DNA of 16,834 nucleotides, taken from assembly GCA_002495945.1 (NCBI GenBank), contig DAHU01000137.1, positions 1 through 16,834 on the forward strand, read 5' to 3'. Below, in pieces: positions 7,489-14,521 of this stretch. Source of the DNA: Euryarchaeota archaeon UBA13 (GTDB taxonomy: Archaea; Thermoplasmatota; Poseidoniia; Poseidoniales; Poseidoniaceae). Each line of letters opens with the position of its first letter. Positions within the stretch are counted from its first letter, which is position 1. A model generated the notes under the pieces. The model was not told the DNA's origin. It saw only the letters and a list, made by a program, of their open reading frames with translations, and searched no databases. Made by a program: the position numbers and the translations under genes.

Positions 7489-8730
7489 TTACAATCGTGT
7501 TTGATATTTGTATGTTCCATTGAATATATCTTCGAGTTCGGTTTCTGATTCAATCATTATCTCAATTGGGTCAATATTTTGTGGAATACACGAATTGATT
7601 TCTTTTGAACGGCCGTATCTACCTTTGCTAATGGTTCTTGCAGTGATTAATCCTAACATATCCAAACTCGAGATTAATCCAGAAACTCTGCGCTGTGTCA
7701 AGGCGTTTGTACCGAGGTGTCGACAAGCCTGCGAGTATATGTTGTATACTTCTCCAGTTTGTATATTTTTTAGACCGTTTTTCTCGTTGATTAGAATTGC
7801 TGCTAACACTATTTTTTGCTGATTCGGTAGCTTTGCAATCACTGGAGTCATCTGATCAGCTTCGATTTGGTGCTGGGCTAGTTTAACGTGATTTTGTTCG
7901 ACTTTGACTGAGCCGCTAAGTTCTGCTTTTTCCGCCGACACTCTAAGCAAATCCAGTGCGCATCTAGCATCCCCATGTTCTTGGGCAGCAAGTGCCGCAC
8001 ACATTTCAATAACGCCATCACCTATGACACCTTCATGAAGCGCAATTTTTGTTCGCTCTCGCAGGATATCTTGCAGTTGCTGAGCATCATATGGATTAAA
8101 AATCACATCCAGTTGGCCGAGCCTTGACCTAACTCTTGGATCGAGGAAATCGGTGAATTTGAGATCGTTTGAAATTCCAATTACACATGATCGTGCTTTT
8201 TTCAAAGAGGAGTTTAGATTGGTGAGGTTGTACAGTAAGTCATCTCCAACTTTTCTAACCAAATGGTCAATTTCATCAAGTACTATTATGAATACACCCT
8301 CTCTTGAATCCATACGCTTTACAAGCTCACTGAATACTCTGTCAGTAGGCCATCCTGTGAATGGTATCTCATCTATTTCATGGGCTTCTAACAGTGAATT
8401 GCCAATGTGACTTAGCACTCTATATTGTGTGTCTATTTGTCGGCAGTTAACAATAACAGTCTGAACAGACCTGTTTAATTGCTCTCCTTTCTCTTCGAGT
8501 TGCGCACAAACATAGTTTGTAACTGCGGTCTTTCCTGCACCCGTTACTCCATAAAGCGTCATATTCGAGGGAATATGGCCTTTGAGTGCTTCAACAAGAT
8601 TGAATGATAGAGTTTCTATCTCATTCTTGCGGTGAGGTAGGTTGTTTGGATGATAGTTGTGGCGGAGAAATTCTTTGTTCTGGAACAGTGTTTTTCTAGA
8701 CAGATAACCATCAAATATGTTTTCTGTCAC
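7489..8730 (-). CDS. Orc1/Cdc6 family replication initiator
   Basis: This archaeal initiator binds origin repeats and helps load the MCM helicase. Of its 413 residues, 30-265 form the AAA+ ATPase: Walker A GVTGAGKT (61-68), Walker B FIIVLDEID (147-155), sensor 1 ISND (186-189), an arginine-rich RVRSRLG (199-205) and sensor 2 GDAR (253-256). About 290-400 form the C-terminal winged helix that contacts DNA (QKIVLAAIL, CRHLGTNALTQRRVSGLISSLDMLGLI). The GTG start follows a G-rich stretch (AGGGGGA) that could act as a ribosome site, although the same stretch belongs to the candidate origin repeats. All motifs are intact, so it should be an active ATPase. Archaeal orc1/cdc6 genes often lie beside an origin. 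Confidence 0.95.
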   Translation of the reverse strand: MTENIFDGYLSRKTLFQNKEFLRHNYHPNNLPHRKNEIETLSFNLVEALKGHIPSNMTLYGVTGAGKTAVTNYVCAQLEEKGEQLNRSVQTVIVNCRQIDTQYRVLSHIGNSLLEAHEIDEIPFTGWPTDRVFSELVKRMDSREGVFIIVLDEIDHLVRKVGDDLLYNLTNLNSSLKKARSCVIGISNDLKFTDFLDPRVRSRLGQLDVIFNPYDAQQLQDILRERTKIALHEGVIGDGVIEMCAALAAQEHGDARCALDLLRVSAEKAELSGSVKVEQNHVKLAQHQIEADQMTPVIAKLPNQQKIVLAAILINEKNGLKNIQTGEVYNIYSQACRHLGTNALTQRRVSGLISSLDMLGLITARTISKGRYGRSKEINSCIPQNIDPIEIMIESETELEDIFNGTYKYQTRL

Positions 8731-8736
8731 TGTTTT

Positions 8737-8884
8737 TCCCCCTACATGTTAGCGCAACCGGGCCAGCCGGATTGAGCGCGATGAACCTCCCAGTCCGAGT
8801 CCCCCTCATAAGCATACCTTCGAGAATTTTTTTCACAATCAAATTTTACAGGTATTTGATAGTAAATTGTTCAACAATGTAATG
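8737..8884. other. Candidate replication origin upstream of orc1/cdc6
   Basis: On the minus strand two similar G-strings occur in the same orientation: ATGTAGGGGGA (8737-8747) and ATGAGGGGGA (8800-8809). They flank an imperfect hairpin made of GCGC and CCGG arms (8752-8779). A very AT-rich stretch follows (about 8825-8884), including a run of seven T and the palindrome ATTGTTCAACAAT (8866-8878). Archaeal origins typically combine G-string initiator-binding repeats with an AT-rich unwinding element beside orc1/cdc6. The repeats do not match a known ORB sequence closely, and one could serve as the orc1 ribosome site, so this remains a hypothesis. Confidence 0.35.
8866..8878. repeat. Perfect odd palindrome downstream of the RNase Z-like gene
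   Basis: ATTGTTCAACAAT has six-base arms around a single C. It begins six bases past the stop of the minus-strand hydrolase gene. It could be a protein-binding site or a small 3'-end stem-loop, and it also falls within the AT-rich part of the candidate origin. Confidence 0.4.
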
Positions 8885-9670
8885 TTAGAAAATCCACTTT
8901 TTATTCCATAAAATTGTGTATCCATCTTTCGCGTGATAGACATTTTCAGGGTGATCTGGGAATTGACTCTCAGTTATCACCGGGAATTTCGAATCCTCGC
9001 AGTCTATGTAGGTATGAGTGATAATAAAATTTACATCAGGATTATTTTCGCTAAGCAGCTGAATATCTGAAGGTTTGTGGTGCTCATTGCTTGGCACCCA
9101 TTCTGGTATTGACATCTCTATAACCGCTAACTCTGTTTGTGCTATCTGTTCGTACAGGGTGTCACATGGGCCTGAGTCTCCACTGTGAACAAATTTTGCG
9201 CCTTGCCTTGAGTGGAAACTATACCCATAAGGGTCAACTGCATCATTGTGATTGACTTCAAATCTGGTCCATGACCATCCGTCTTCAGTGATTCCATCTG
9301 TATTCTCATTCCAAGTTATTGTTGAGAGTATTTTACCCAAGGAACCAGGGTATGCTATCTCACAGACATGTTCGATTCTTTCTCTTGCGCCCGGCGCTGC
9401 AACTATGGTTAAGGGGTGCAAGAATTCTCGGTCTGAGATGTAGGTCCGCTCGAGCAATAGAAATGGAAGGCCAAATATGTGGTCGCCGTGCAAATGTGTG
9501 ATGAAAATTGTTGAAATCTCATTTATTGAAATTCCGTTTTCTCGTAGTGAAATGAGCGCAGTCGGCGGTGCGTCAATGATGTGTTTTCGGTCAAAAATGG
9601 CGAATGAATGGTGACGTCCATTGGGCAAAAACGCATTGCCCGTTCCAAGCATGGTTATTTCATGCGCCAT
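8885..9670 (-). CDS. Metallo-beta-lactamase-fold hydrolase, RNase Z-like
   Basis: This 261-aa protein has the zinc-binding motifs of the superfamily: HLHGDH (H59, H61, D63, H64), H141 after the central strands, HSGDSG with D165, and ITHTY with H219. The order and the EHHKPSD segment (196-202, near the place of the RNase Z HST motif) resemble tRNase Z, which trims tRNA 3' ends. It is shorter than typical RNase Z (about 300 residues). The flexible exosite arm is not evident, and the usual LDCGPGT is IDAPPTA. It may be an RNase Z relative acting on RNA or another phosphodiester. The ATG start is 27 bases from a TTATAA box, so the mRNA may be leaderless. Confidence 0.8.
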   Translation of the reverse strand: MAHEITMLGTGNAFLPNGRHHSFAIFDRKHIIDAPPTALISLRENGISINEISTIFITHLHGDHIFGLPFLLLERTYISDREFLHPLTIVAAPGARERIEHVCEIAYPGSLGKILSTITWNENTDGITEDGWSWTRFEVNHNDAVDPYGYSFHSRQGAKFVHSGDSGPCDTLYEQIAQTELAVIEMSIPEWVPSNEHHKPSDIQLLSENNPDVNFIITHTYIDCEDSKFPVITESQFPDHPENVYHAKDGYTILWNKKWIF

Positions 9671-9697
9671 AGTTGAGCCAGCGTGTCGTAGGTCTTG

Positions 9698-9720
9698 TTA
9701 TAATCGGTGCATTCAACCGA
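9698..9720. promoter_or_regulatory. Shared TATA element and small inverted repeat between divergent genes
   Basis: TTATAA at 9698-9703 reads the same on both strands. On the minus side 27 bases separate it from the hydrolase ATG, the spacing expected for a leaderless archaeal transcript. On the plus side it could drive the diflavin reductase with a leader of about 75 bases. TCGGT/ACCGA arms at 9704-9708 and 9716-9720 lie next to it and could be an operator. Confidence 0.4.
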
Positions 9721-9798
9721 CAGTAATATTCGATTTCCGAACCTTCAATTACCCCCTCCGGCAGGGCGTATTGCTCGTGATTGAGCGGTGGTTCTCCG

Positions 9799-11598
9799 AT
9801 GTCAAACAATAACGACAACACATTGGCAATCCTATTTGGTTCGCAAACAGGTAATGCAGAAGAATTAGCTGAAAACACAAAAAAACTCGCTGACAAGGCC
9901 GGATTGGACTCTCAAGTCTTTGATATGGATGGTTTTAGTGCAGCAAACCTTACCAATTACAAGAGGATTTTCATTATTACCTCAACATGGGGTGAAGGAG
10001 AAATGCCCGACAATGCAATCGACTTGTGGGAGTCCGTCTGCTCTCAAGGGCCACAACTTAACGGAGTGCACTTTTCTGTCTGTGCTATTGGCGATACTTC
10101 ATACGATGAGTTTTGCCAAGCAGGTATTGATTGGGACAATAAACTACAGGAACTCGGCGGTAACAGAACCACTGAAATACAACTGTGTGATGTTGATTTT
10201 GAACCTGAATGGCAACAATGGGTCGACAAAGCAGTTCCCGCAATGGCGGCCATAGTAATACCCGTTGATAGTACTGAGAGTGAGGCAGAAGATGAGCCTG
10301 AAGTAGTTCAAGAAGTAGTTGCCGTAGAACCAGAAGTTAAGGCCGGGAAATCCGAATGGAGCGCAAAGAATCCATACTTTACCAACATCGTTGAAAACTA
10401 TGTGCTAAATGGTGAGGGATCAAAGAAAGAAACCAGGCACATTGTTTTCGAACTTGGTGACTCGGGATTAGATTACAAGGTTGGTGATGCGCTTGGAGTG
10501 GTTCCAGAAAATCCACCTCATATCGTCGAGGAACTTATCCAAATTCAAGGCTGGGATAGAGATTATAAGGTTACAACTCACAACGGTGAAAGGTCACTCT
10601 ATGATGCTTTGAAACTCGATTACGAAGTGCATATGGCAAGCAAGAAATTTGTCCAGTCATTATCTGAAAAGATAGTTTCTAGTGGTCTGAAGATTACTGT
10701 TAAATTTGTCTCTAGAACCCGAGGTAAACAGCAATGGGATGCGAGTGAACAAGAGCTCCTGCCTCCCGAACTTCTTCCCAATGCACCATCAGAAGAGCCA
10801 AGCGAGAAAATCGAACACCTCATCAATGATGCAAAGGCCATGGAAGATTACCTCTGGACTCGAGATTATGTTGATATCCTAAGGGAGTTCGATGCGAAGT
10901 ACTCACCAGAAGAATTCTTGGAACTTGCTGGAAGATTGAAGCCAAGATTGTACTCTATTGCCTCATCACATGATGCCCACCCTGGTCTGGTAGAATTGAC
11001 CGTTGGTATCGTACGATTCAGTTATCATGGTAGAGAGCGTGGTGGACTATGTACACAATACATGGCAGATGAAATTGGAATTTCTGATAAGCAAGTCGGA
11101 GTTTTTATGTCACCAACCAAATCATTTGTTCTGCCAGAAGACAAAGATATCGACATCATAATGGTCGGACCCGGTACAGGTATAGCACCGTTTAGAGCCT
11201 TCATGGAACAGAGGATATTCGATGGTGGAAAGGGTAAGAATTGGCTATTCTTTGGTGACCAATCCTCGAAGACTGAATTCTACTACAAAGAATCGATTGA
11301 ATCATGGCTTGATAGCGGTGATTTGTATCGCTTTACGACTGCATGGTCGAGAGACCAAGCAGAGAAGATATATGTTCAGCACAGACTAAAAGAGCACGGT
11401 GCTGAAGTCTGGGAATGGTTCGAAAGAGGTGCTTACTTCTATATTTGTGGCGATAAGACATACATGGCCAAAGACGTACATAGGGCACTAATAGAAATTG
11501 CCATCGAACATGGTGGAATGTCGGAAGCAGACGCCACTCACTTTATTGAAAAGACGATGATGAAGGAGCAGAAGCGTTACCTCAGAGACGTCTATTGA
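9799..11598 (+). CDS. NADPH-dependent diflavin reductase (CysJ / P450 reductase type)
   Basis: A soluble enzyme that moves electrons from NADPH through FAD and FMN to a partner. From ATG 9799 (599 aa), residues 8-150 are the flavodoxin domain (FGSQTGNAEE phosphate loop at 13-22; STWGEGEMPDN; AIGDTSYDEFC). An acidic E/V-rich linker covers about 155-185. The FAD domain holds RLYSIASS (383-390) and RGGLCTQYMAD. The NADP domain holds GPGTGIAPFRAFMEQR (from 457), FFGDQSSKTEFYY, AWSRDQAEKIYVQHRL and YICGDKTYMAKDVH, and ends in the terminal aromatic YLRDVY. It most resembles sulfite reductase flavoprotein alpha, but no hemoprotein gene is nearby, so its partner is open. GGTGG sits seven bases before ATG 9799, which I prefer to TTG 9781. 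Confidence 0.9.
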   Translation: MSNNNDNTLAILFGSQTGNAEELAENTKKLADKAGLDSQVFDMDGFSAANLTNYKRIFIITSTWGEGEMPDNAIDLWESVCSQGPQLNGVHFSVCAIGDTSYDEFCQAGIDWDNKLQELGGNRTTEIQLCDVDFEPEWQQWVDKAVPAMAAIVIPVDSTESEAEDEPEVVQEVVAVEPEVKAGKSEWSAKNPYFTNIVENYVLNGEGSKKETRHIVFELGDSGLDYKVGDALGVVPENPPHIVEELIQIQGWDRDYKVTTHNGERSLYDALKLDYEVHMASKKFVQSLSEKIVSSGLKITVKFVSRTRGKQQWDASEQELLPPELLPNAPSEEPSEKIEHLINDAKAMEDYLWTRDYVDILREFDAKYSPEEFLELAGRLKPRLYSIASSHDAHPGLVELTVGIVRFSYHGRERGGLCTQYMADEIGISDKQVGVFMSPTKSFVLPEDKDIDIIMVGPGTGIAPFRAFMEQRIFDGGKGKNWLFFGDQSSKTEFYYKESIESWLDSGDLYRFTTAWSRDQAEKIYVQHRLKEHGAEVWEWFERGAYFYICGDKTYMAKDVHRALIEIAIEHGGMSEADATHFIEKTMMKEQKRYLRDVY

Positions 11599-12069
11599 TT
11601 ACAAACCGGCATCTGGTAATTCTACACATCTTATCGGGATGTGATGACTCTCAGCCATTTCTATCATGCGCTTGGTCCATACCGAATCAGGGCCAGGAAA
11701 TGCCAGCATATGAGTTGCATGCTCCAACATTTCTTTTGCTAGCGTTGCAACTGCCTCTGGCCTACCACTATCCAATTCGGAATTTGGTCTTGGGCTCTGC
11801 CACGCTTCGGTATAAACTGCTAAAGGAATATTTTGATTGTCAGCCCAACGCTCTGCTAAGTAATCTACTCCACTCGCCCCTCCAATAATTACCATGTCCG
11901 GGTAAGCATACAACTCAACCCAATTGTCGAGCTGATTCTCGAGCCAAGAGTAGTCGTAAAATTTCGAATTTCCGCAAATTACTAAATTGATTATCTGTCC
12001 ATCTTTATTGAGATCTTTTCCACCTAATTCGGCGACGACTTCCGCACCTGATTTGTCCACCCGTATCAT
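11599..12069 (-). CDS. DUF2493/YspA-type SLOG-family protein
   Basis: The 156-aa protein has a Rossmann-like SLOG core: a strand INLVICGNSKF (27-37), then MVIIGGASGVDYLAERWA (59-76), where GGASGVD is the nucleotide-binding loop, then LAVYTEAW (83-90) and HMLAFPGPDSVWTKRMIEMA (118-137). This is the pattern of the DUF2493/YspA group, related to DprA/SMF and lysine-decarboxylase-like proteins. They are thought to bind nucleotide or ADP-ribose-like ligands; their cellular role is poorly defined. The gene abuts the diflavin reductase tail to tail with no base between the stops. It diverges from the biotin carboxylase gene across a palindrome-rich gap. A weak GGTGAT precedes the ATG. It could be a sensor or an enzyme. 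Confidence 0.72.
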   Translation of the reverse strand: MIRVDKSGAEVVAELGGKDLNKDGQIINLVICGNSKFYDYSWLENQLDNWVELYAYPDMVIIGGASGVDYLAERWADNQNIPLAVYTEAWQSPRPNSELDSGRPEAVATLAKEMLEHATHMLAFPGPDSVWTKRMIEMAESHHIPIRCVELPDAGL

Positions 12070-12088
12070 AATGTTCCATCACCATTCT

Positions 12089-12123
12089 ATAATATTAATA
12101 TATTCGATAATTCGTAATATTAT
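12089..12123. repeat. AT-rich inverted repeat in a divergent promoter
   Basis: ATAATATTA (12089-12097) and its exact inverse complement TAATATTAT (12115-12123) are separated by 17 bases. They lie 20 bases upstream of the SLOG gene start. The arms overlap likely TATA elements, so a protein bound here would control transcription. A GGCG/CGCC hairpin (12124-12137) follows directly. Confidence 0.5.
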
Positions 12124-12165
12124 GGCGAAAAAACGCCTAAATTTTGACCCTTTTTCGGATATTTT

Positions 12166-12180
12166 TGCCGGAATCCGGCA
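12166..12180. repeat. 15-base perfect palindrome upstream of biotin carboxylase
   Basis: TGCCGGAATCCGGCA has seven-base arms around a central A. It is GC-rich within an AT-rich gap, and lies 70 bases before the biotin carboxylase ATG. It has the form of a dimeric-regulator operator. Confidence 0.5.
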
Positions 12181-12250
12181 TTCGCAAGTAAGGTTCTTTA
12201 CCCGTTATTCAACCGTTTTACTCATAGATTACCGATGATTACCATGATTT

Positions 12251-13591
12251 ATGGGATTCAAGCGAGTCTTAATTGCAAACCGTGGGGAGATTGCCCTCAG
12301 GATTCTCCGAACTCTAAGGGATATGGGCATCGAAGCGGCCATAATTCATGGCAAGGAAGATAGATTATCTCTTCCGGTAATGATGTCTGATATTGCCTAT
12401 CCAAATTACTGTTCAAATCCACTCGACTCATATCTTGATATCGAGGCAGTTGTTCAAGCAGCCAAAGAATTAGACTGTGATGCAGTACATCCAGGATACG
12501 GTTTCTTGGCGGAAAACGCTCATTTCGTCAAGCGTTTGACAGAGGAAGGTATCACCTTTATTGGTCCTGCCAGCGAAGTAATCACCCTACTTGGCGACAA
12601 AATTGAAGCCAGAGCAGCAATGGAAGCGGCTGGATTGCCGGTGGCAAAAGGCTCTTCAGAACCAATATCGGACGAAAAAGTGGCGAGTTCACTCGCTGAT
12701 GAAATAGGCTATCCTGTCATAATCAAAGCAGCTGCAGGAGGTGGTGGTATCGGTATGCAAATCGTTGAGGAGGAATCACAGTTTGCGAGTGCATTGAAAC
12801 TATGTATGTCGCGGGCGAAATCTGCTTTTGGAGATGAACGAGTATTTGTTGAGAAGTATATTCAAGGCGCACAGCACGTAGAGTTTCAAGTTCTTGCAGA
12901 TGGAAATAAAGCGATTCATTTTGGCGAGCGGTTTTGTTCTATCCAAAGAAGGCATCAAAAGCTTGTCGAAGAGGGGCCATGGTTATCAGATGAAAAGCGG
13001 GCAGAAATAGGTGAACTGGTTTGCAAAGGTGCAGAATCTGTGGGCTACAAGGGCTTAGCAACCTTCGAGTTTCTTCGAGACGCAAATGGCGATTTTTACT
13101 TCTTAGAGGTAAACCCAAGAGTTCAGGTCGAACACACAGTAACCGAATTAATTACTGGATACAATCTTGTTGAACTTGGTATTAGGGTGGCTCAAGGTGA
13201 AGCATTGCCGCTCAATCAGTCAGACATTAAGTGGCGAGGTCATGCTATTCAATGCCGGTTAAACGCAGAGGATCCAAAGGAATTCGTACCGAGTCCCGGT
13301 AGATTATGGGATTGTCACTTTCCTTCCGGATTTGGTATAAGATGCGATACTCACGCACATCCGGGATACGAGATGCCGGGATGCTTTGATTCATTATTAG
13401 CAAAACTGCTGACTTGGGGTCATGACAGAGATGATGCTATCAGAAGAATGCGGACTGCTTTAGATGAAACTCAAATTACTGGTGTTCAACATCTAATTCC
13501 TCTGCATCGAAGAATTATGGATGAGCAGGATTTCCTCAACCGCGAGGTCACCATACAATACATTGACAATCATCAAGAATTACTTGGCTGA
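12251..13591 (+). CDS. Biotin carboxylase subunit of an acyl-CoA carboxylase
   Basis: It carboxylates the biotin of a carrier protein using ATP and bicarbonate, the first half-reaction of acetyl-/propionyl-CoA carboxylase. The 446 residues match stand-alone AccC length: N-terminal KRVLIANRGEIALRI (4-18) and HPGYGFLAENA (80-90); ATP-grasp with LLGDK (113-117), the glycine loop AAGGGGIGM (161-169), H209 in HVEFQVL, IQRRHQK (231-237), and E286, N288, R290, E294 in the EVNPRVQVEH segment; and the C-terminal CRLNAEDP domain. The stretch at 31-52, usually an 'AVYSxAD...A.HVxxADEA' type region, is diverged here (IIHGKEDRLSLPVMMSDIAY). No carboxyltransferase or biotin carrier gene adjoins, so its partners are elsewhere. 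There is no clear ribosome site before the ATG. Confidence 0.92.
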   Translation: MGFKRVLIANRGEIALRILRTLRDMGIEAAIIHGKEDRLSLPVMMSDIAYPNYCSNPLDSYLDIEAVVQAAKELDCDAVHPGYGFLAENAHFVKRLTEEGITFIGPASEVITLLGDKIEARAAMEAAGLPVAKGSSEPISDEKVASSLADEIGYPVIIKAAAGGGGIGMQIVEEESQFASALKLCMSRAKSAFGDERVFVEKYIQGAQHVEFQVLADGNKAIHFGERFCSIQRRHQKLVEEGPWLSDEKRAEIGELVCKGAESVGYKGLATFEFLRDANGDFYFLEVNPRVQVEHTVTELITGYNLVELGIRVAQGEALPLNQSDIKWRGHAIQCRLNAEDPKEFVPSPGRLWDCHFPSGFGIRCDTHAHPGYEMPGCFDSLLAKLLTWGHDRDDAIRRMRTALDETQITGVQHLIPLHRRIMDEQDFLNREVTIQYIDNHQELLG

Positions 13592-13596
13592 GGTGG
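13590..13596 (+). promoter_or_regulatory. Shine-Dalgarno site for the PfkB-kinase TTG start
   Basis: GAGGTGG overlaps the last base pairs of the biotin carboxylase stop codon and lies four bases before TTG 13601, which supports that start and co-translation of the two genes. Confidence 0.6.
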
Positions 13597-13600
13597 TATT

Positions 13601-14521
13601 TTGGATGTGTTAATGGTCGGAAGTATTGCATACGATAGTGTCACTTCACCTGCAGGTAATGTTGAAGACGCACTGGGTGGCTCTGCAGTTTACGCTGGTA
13701 TTGCCAGTAGATTTCACGGTAATTACCTCAATCTCGACAGCATCGGTTTAGTAGGTGTAGTTGGAAGTGATTTCAAGTCGAGCGATATTGCTATGTTGGA
13801 ATCTCAAGGTTTAGATTTGACTGGATTAGAAATCGCTGATGGCAAGACCTTTCGCTGGGAGGGATCCTATCATGGAGATATGGGCGTAGCACAAACCCAT
13901 GACACGCAGTTGAATGTGTTCGGTGATTTTGACCCAAAGGTTCCTGCAAGCTCAACGACTCCAAAGGTTCTATTTTGCGCAAACCTCATCCCCATGCTTC
14001 AATTGAAGGTTCTCGAACAAGCGAAAGGAACTAGGCTTTCGATGCTTGATTCAATGAACTTGTGGATAGAGATTGCAAGAGATGATTTATTGTCGGTAAT
14101 GAGAAGAGTAGACCTGATAATAATCAACGATGGAGAGGTTAGGATGCTCACTGGCGATGACAATCTTGTTCGCGCAGCAAAAGCCCTAGTCAAAATGGTC
14201 AATTGTCAAACTCTAATTGTAAAGAAAGGAGAAAATGGAGTAATGGCGTTTCATGGCGATGAGATCATTGCATTACCTGCGTATCCAACCGAGAGCGTGG
14301 TAGACCCGACCGGTTGTGGAGACTCATTTGCTGGTACAATTGCCGCTTATTTGGCATCTAATGATGGTGTTCTTACCAGAGACGAACTAAGACAAGCACT
14401 GGTCAGAGCCACGGTTACTGCAAGTTTCACTTTAGAGTCATTTGGAACCTCTGGTTTAATTGGTTTGACCGATGAAGAATTTAATTCGAGACTGACCGAA
14501 TTTGAAACAATTCTTTCGTGA
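13601..14521 (+). CDS. PfkB/ribokinase-family carbohydrate or nucleoside kinase
   Basis: A cytosolic ATP-dependent kinase of 306 residues, normal for the family. The N-terminal signature is MVGSIAYDSV followed by EDALGGSAVYAGIASRF (about 22-38). Later come LIIINDGEVRMLTGD (about 168-182), TLIVKKGENGVMAF (about 205-218), and the second signature DPTGCGDSFAGTIAAYLA (235-252), in which D241 is the catalytic base of the GxGD anion hole. The substrate-lid strand (GKTFRWEGSYHGDMG, about 81-95) is present. Family members act on ribose, adenosine, fructose and other sugars or nucleosides; the sequence alone does not decide. It follows the biotin carboxylase by nine bases and is likely co-transcribed, with no obvious pathway link. 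Confidence 0.88.
   Translation: MDVLMVGSIAYDSVTSPAGNVEDALGGSAVYAGIASRFHGNYLNLDSIGLVGVVGSDFKSSDIAMLESQGLDLTGLEIADGKTFRWEGSYHGDMGVAQTHDTQLNVFGDFDPKVPASSTTPKVLFCANLIPMLQLKVLEQAKGTRLSMLDSMNLWIEIARDDLLSVMRRVDLIIINDGEVRMLTGDDNLVRAAKALVKMVNCQTLIVKKGENGVMAFHGDEIIALPAYPTESVVDPTGCGDSFAGTIAAYLASNDGVLTRDELRQALVRATVTASFTLESFGTSGLIGLTDEEFNSRLTEFETILS

Noticed and set aside
7431..7553. Longer N-terminus for the four-helix membrane protein
   Set aside because: It would overlap the end of orc1 by 65 bases, and a good AGGTGGG ribosome site precedes the internal ATG at 7430.
8751..8835. Possible tRNA gene (CTCATAA loop, TTCGAGA T-loop-like sequence)
   Set aside because: No matching T-stem or acceptor stem can be formed, and the sequence after TTCGAGA is a run of T.
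9660..9896. Minus-strand open frame across the 9671-9798 gap
   Set aside because: It overlaps the start of the diflavin reductase and has no recognisable protein features; the gap looks like a divergent promoter.
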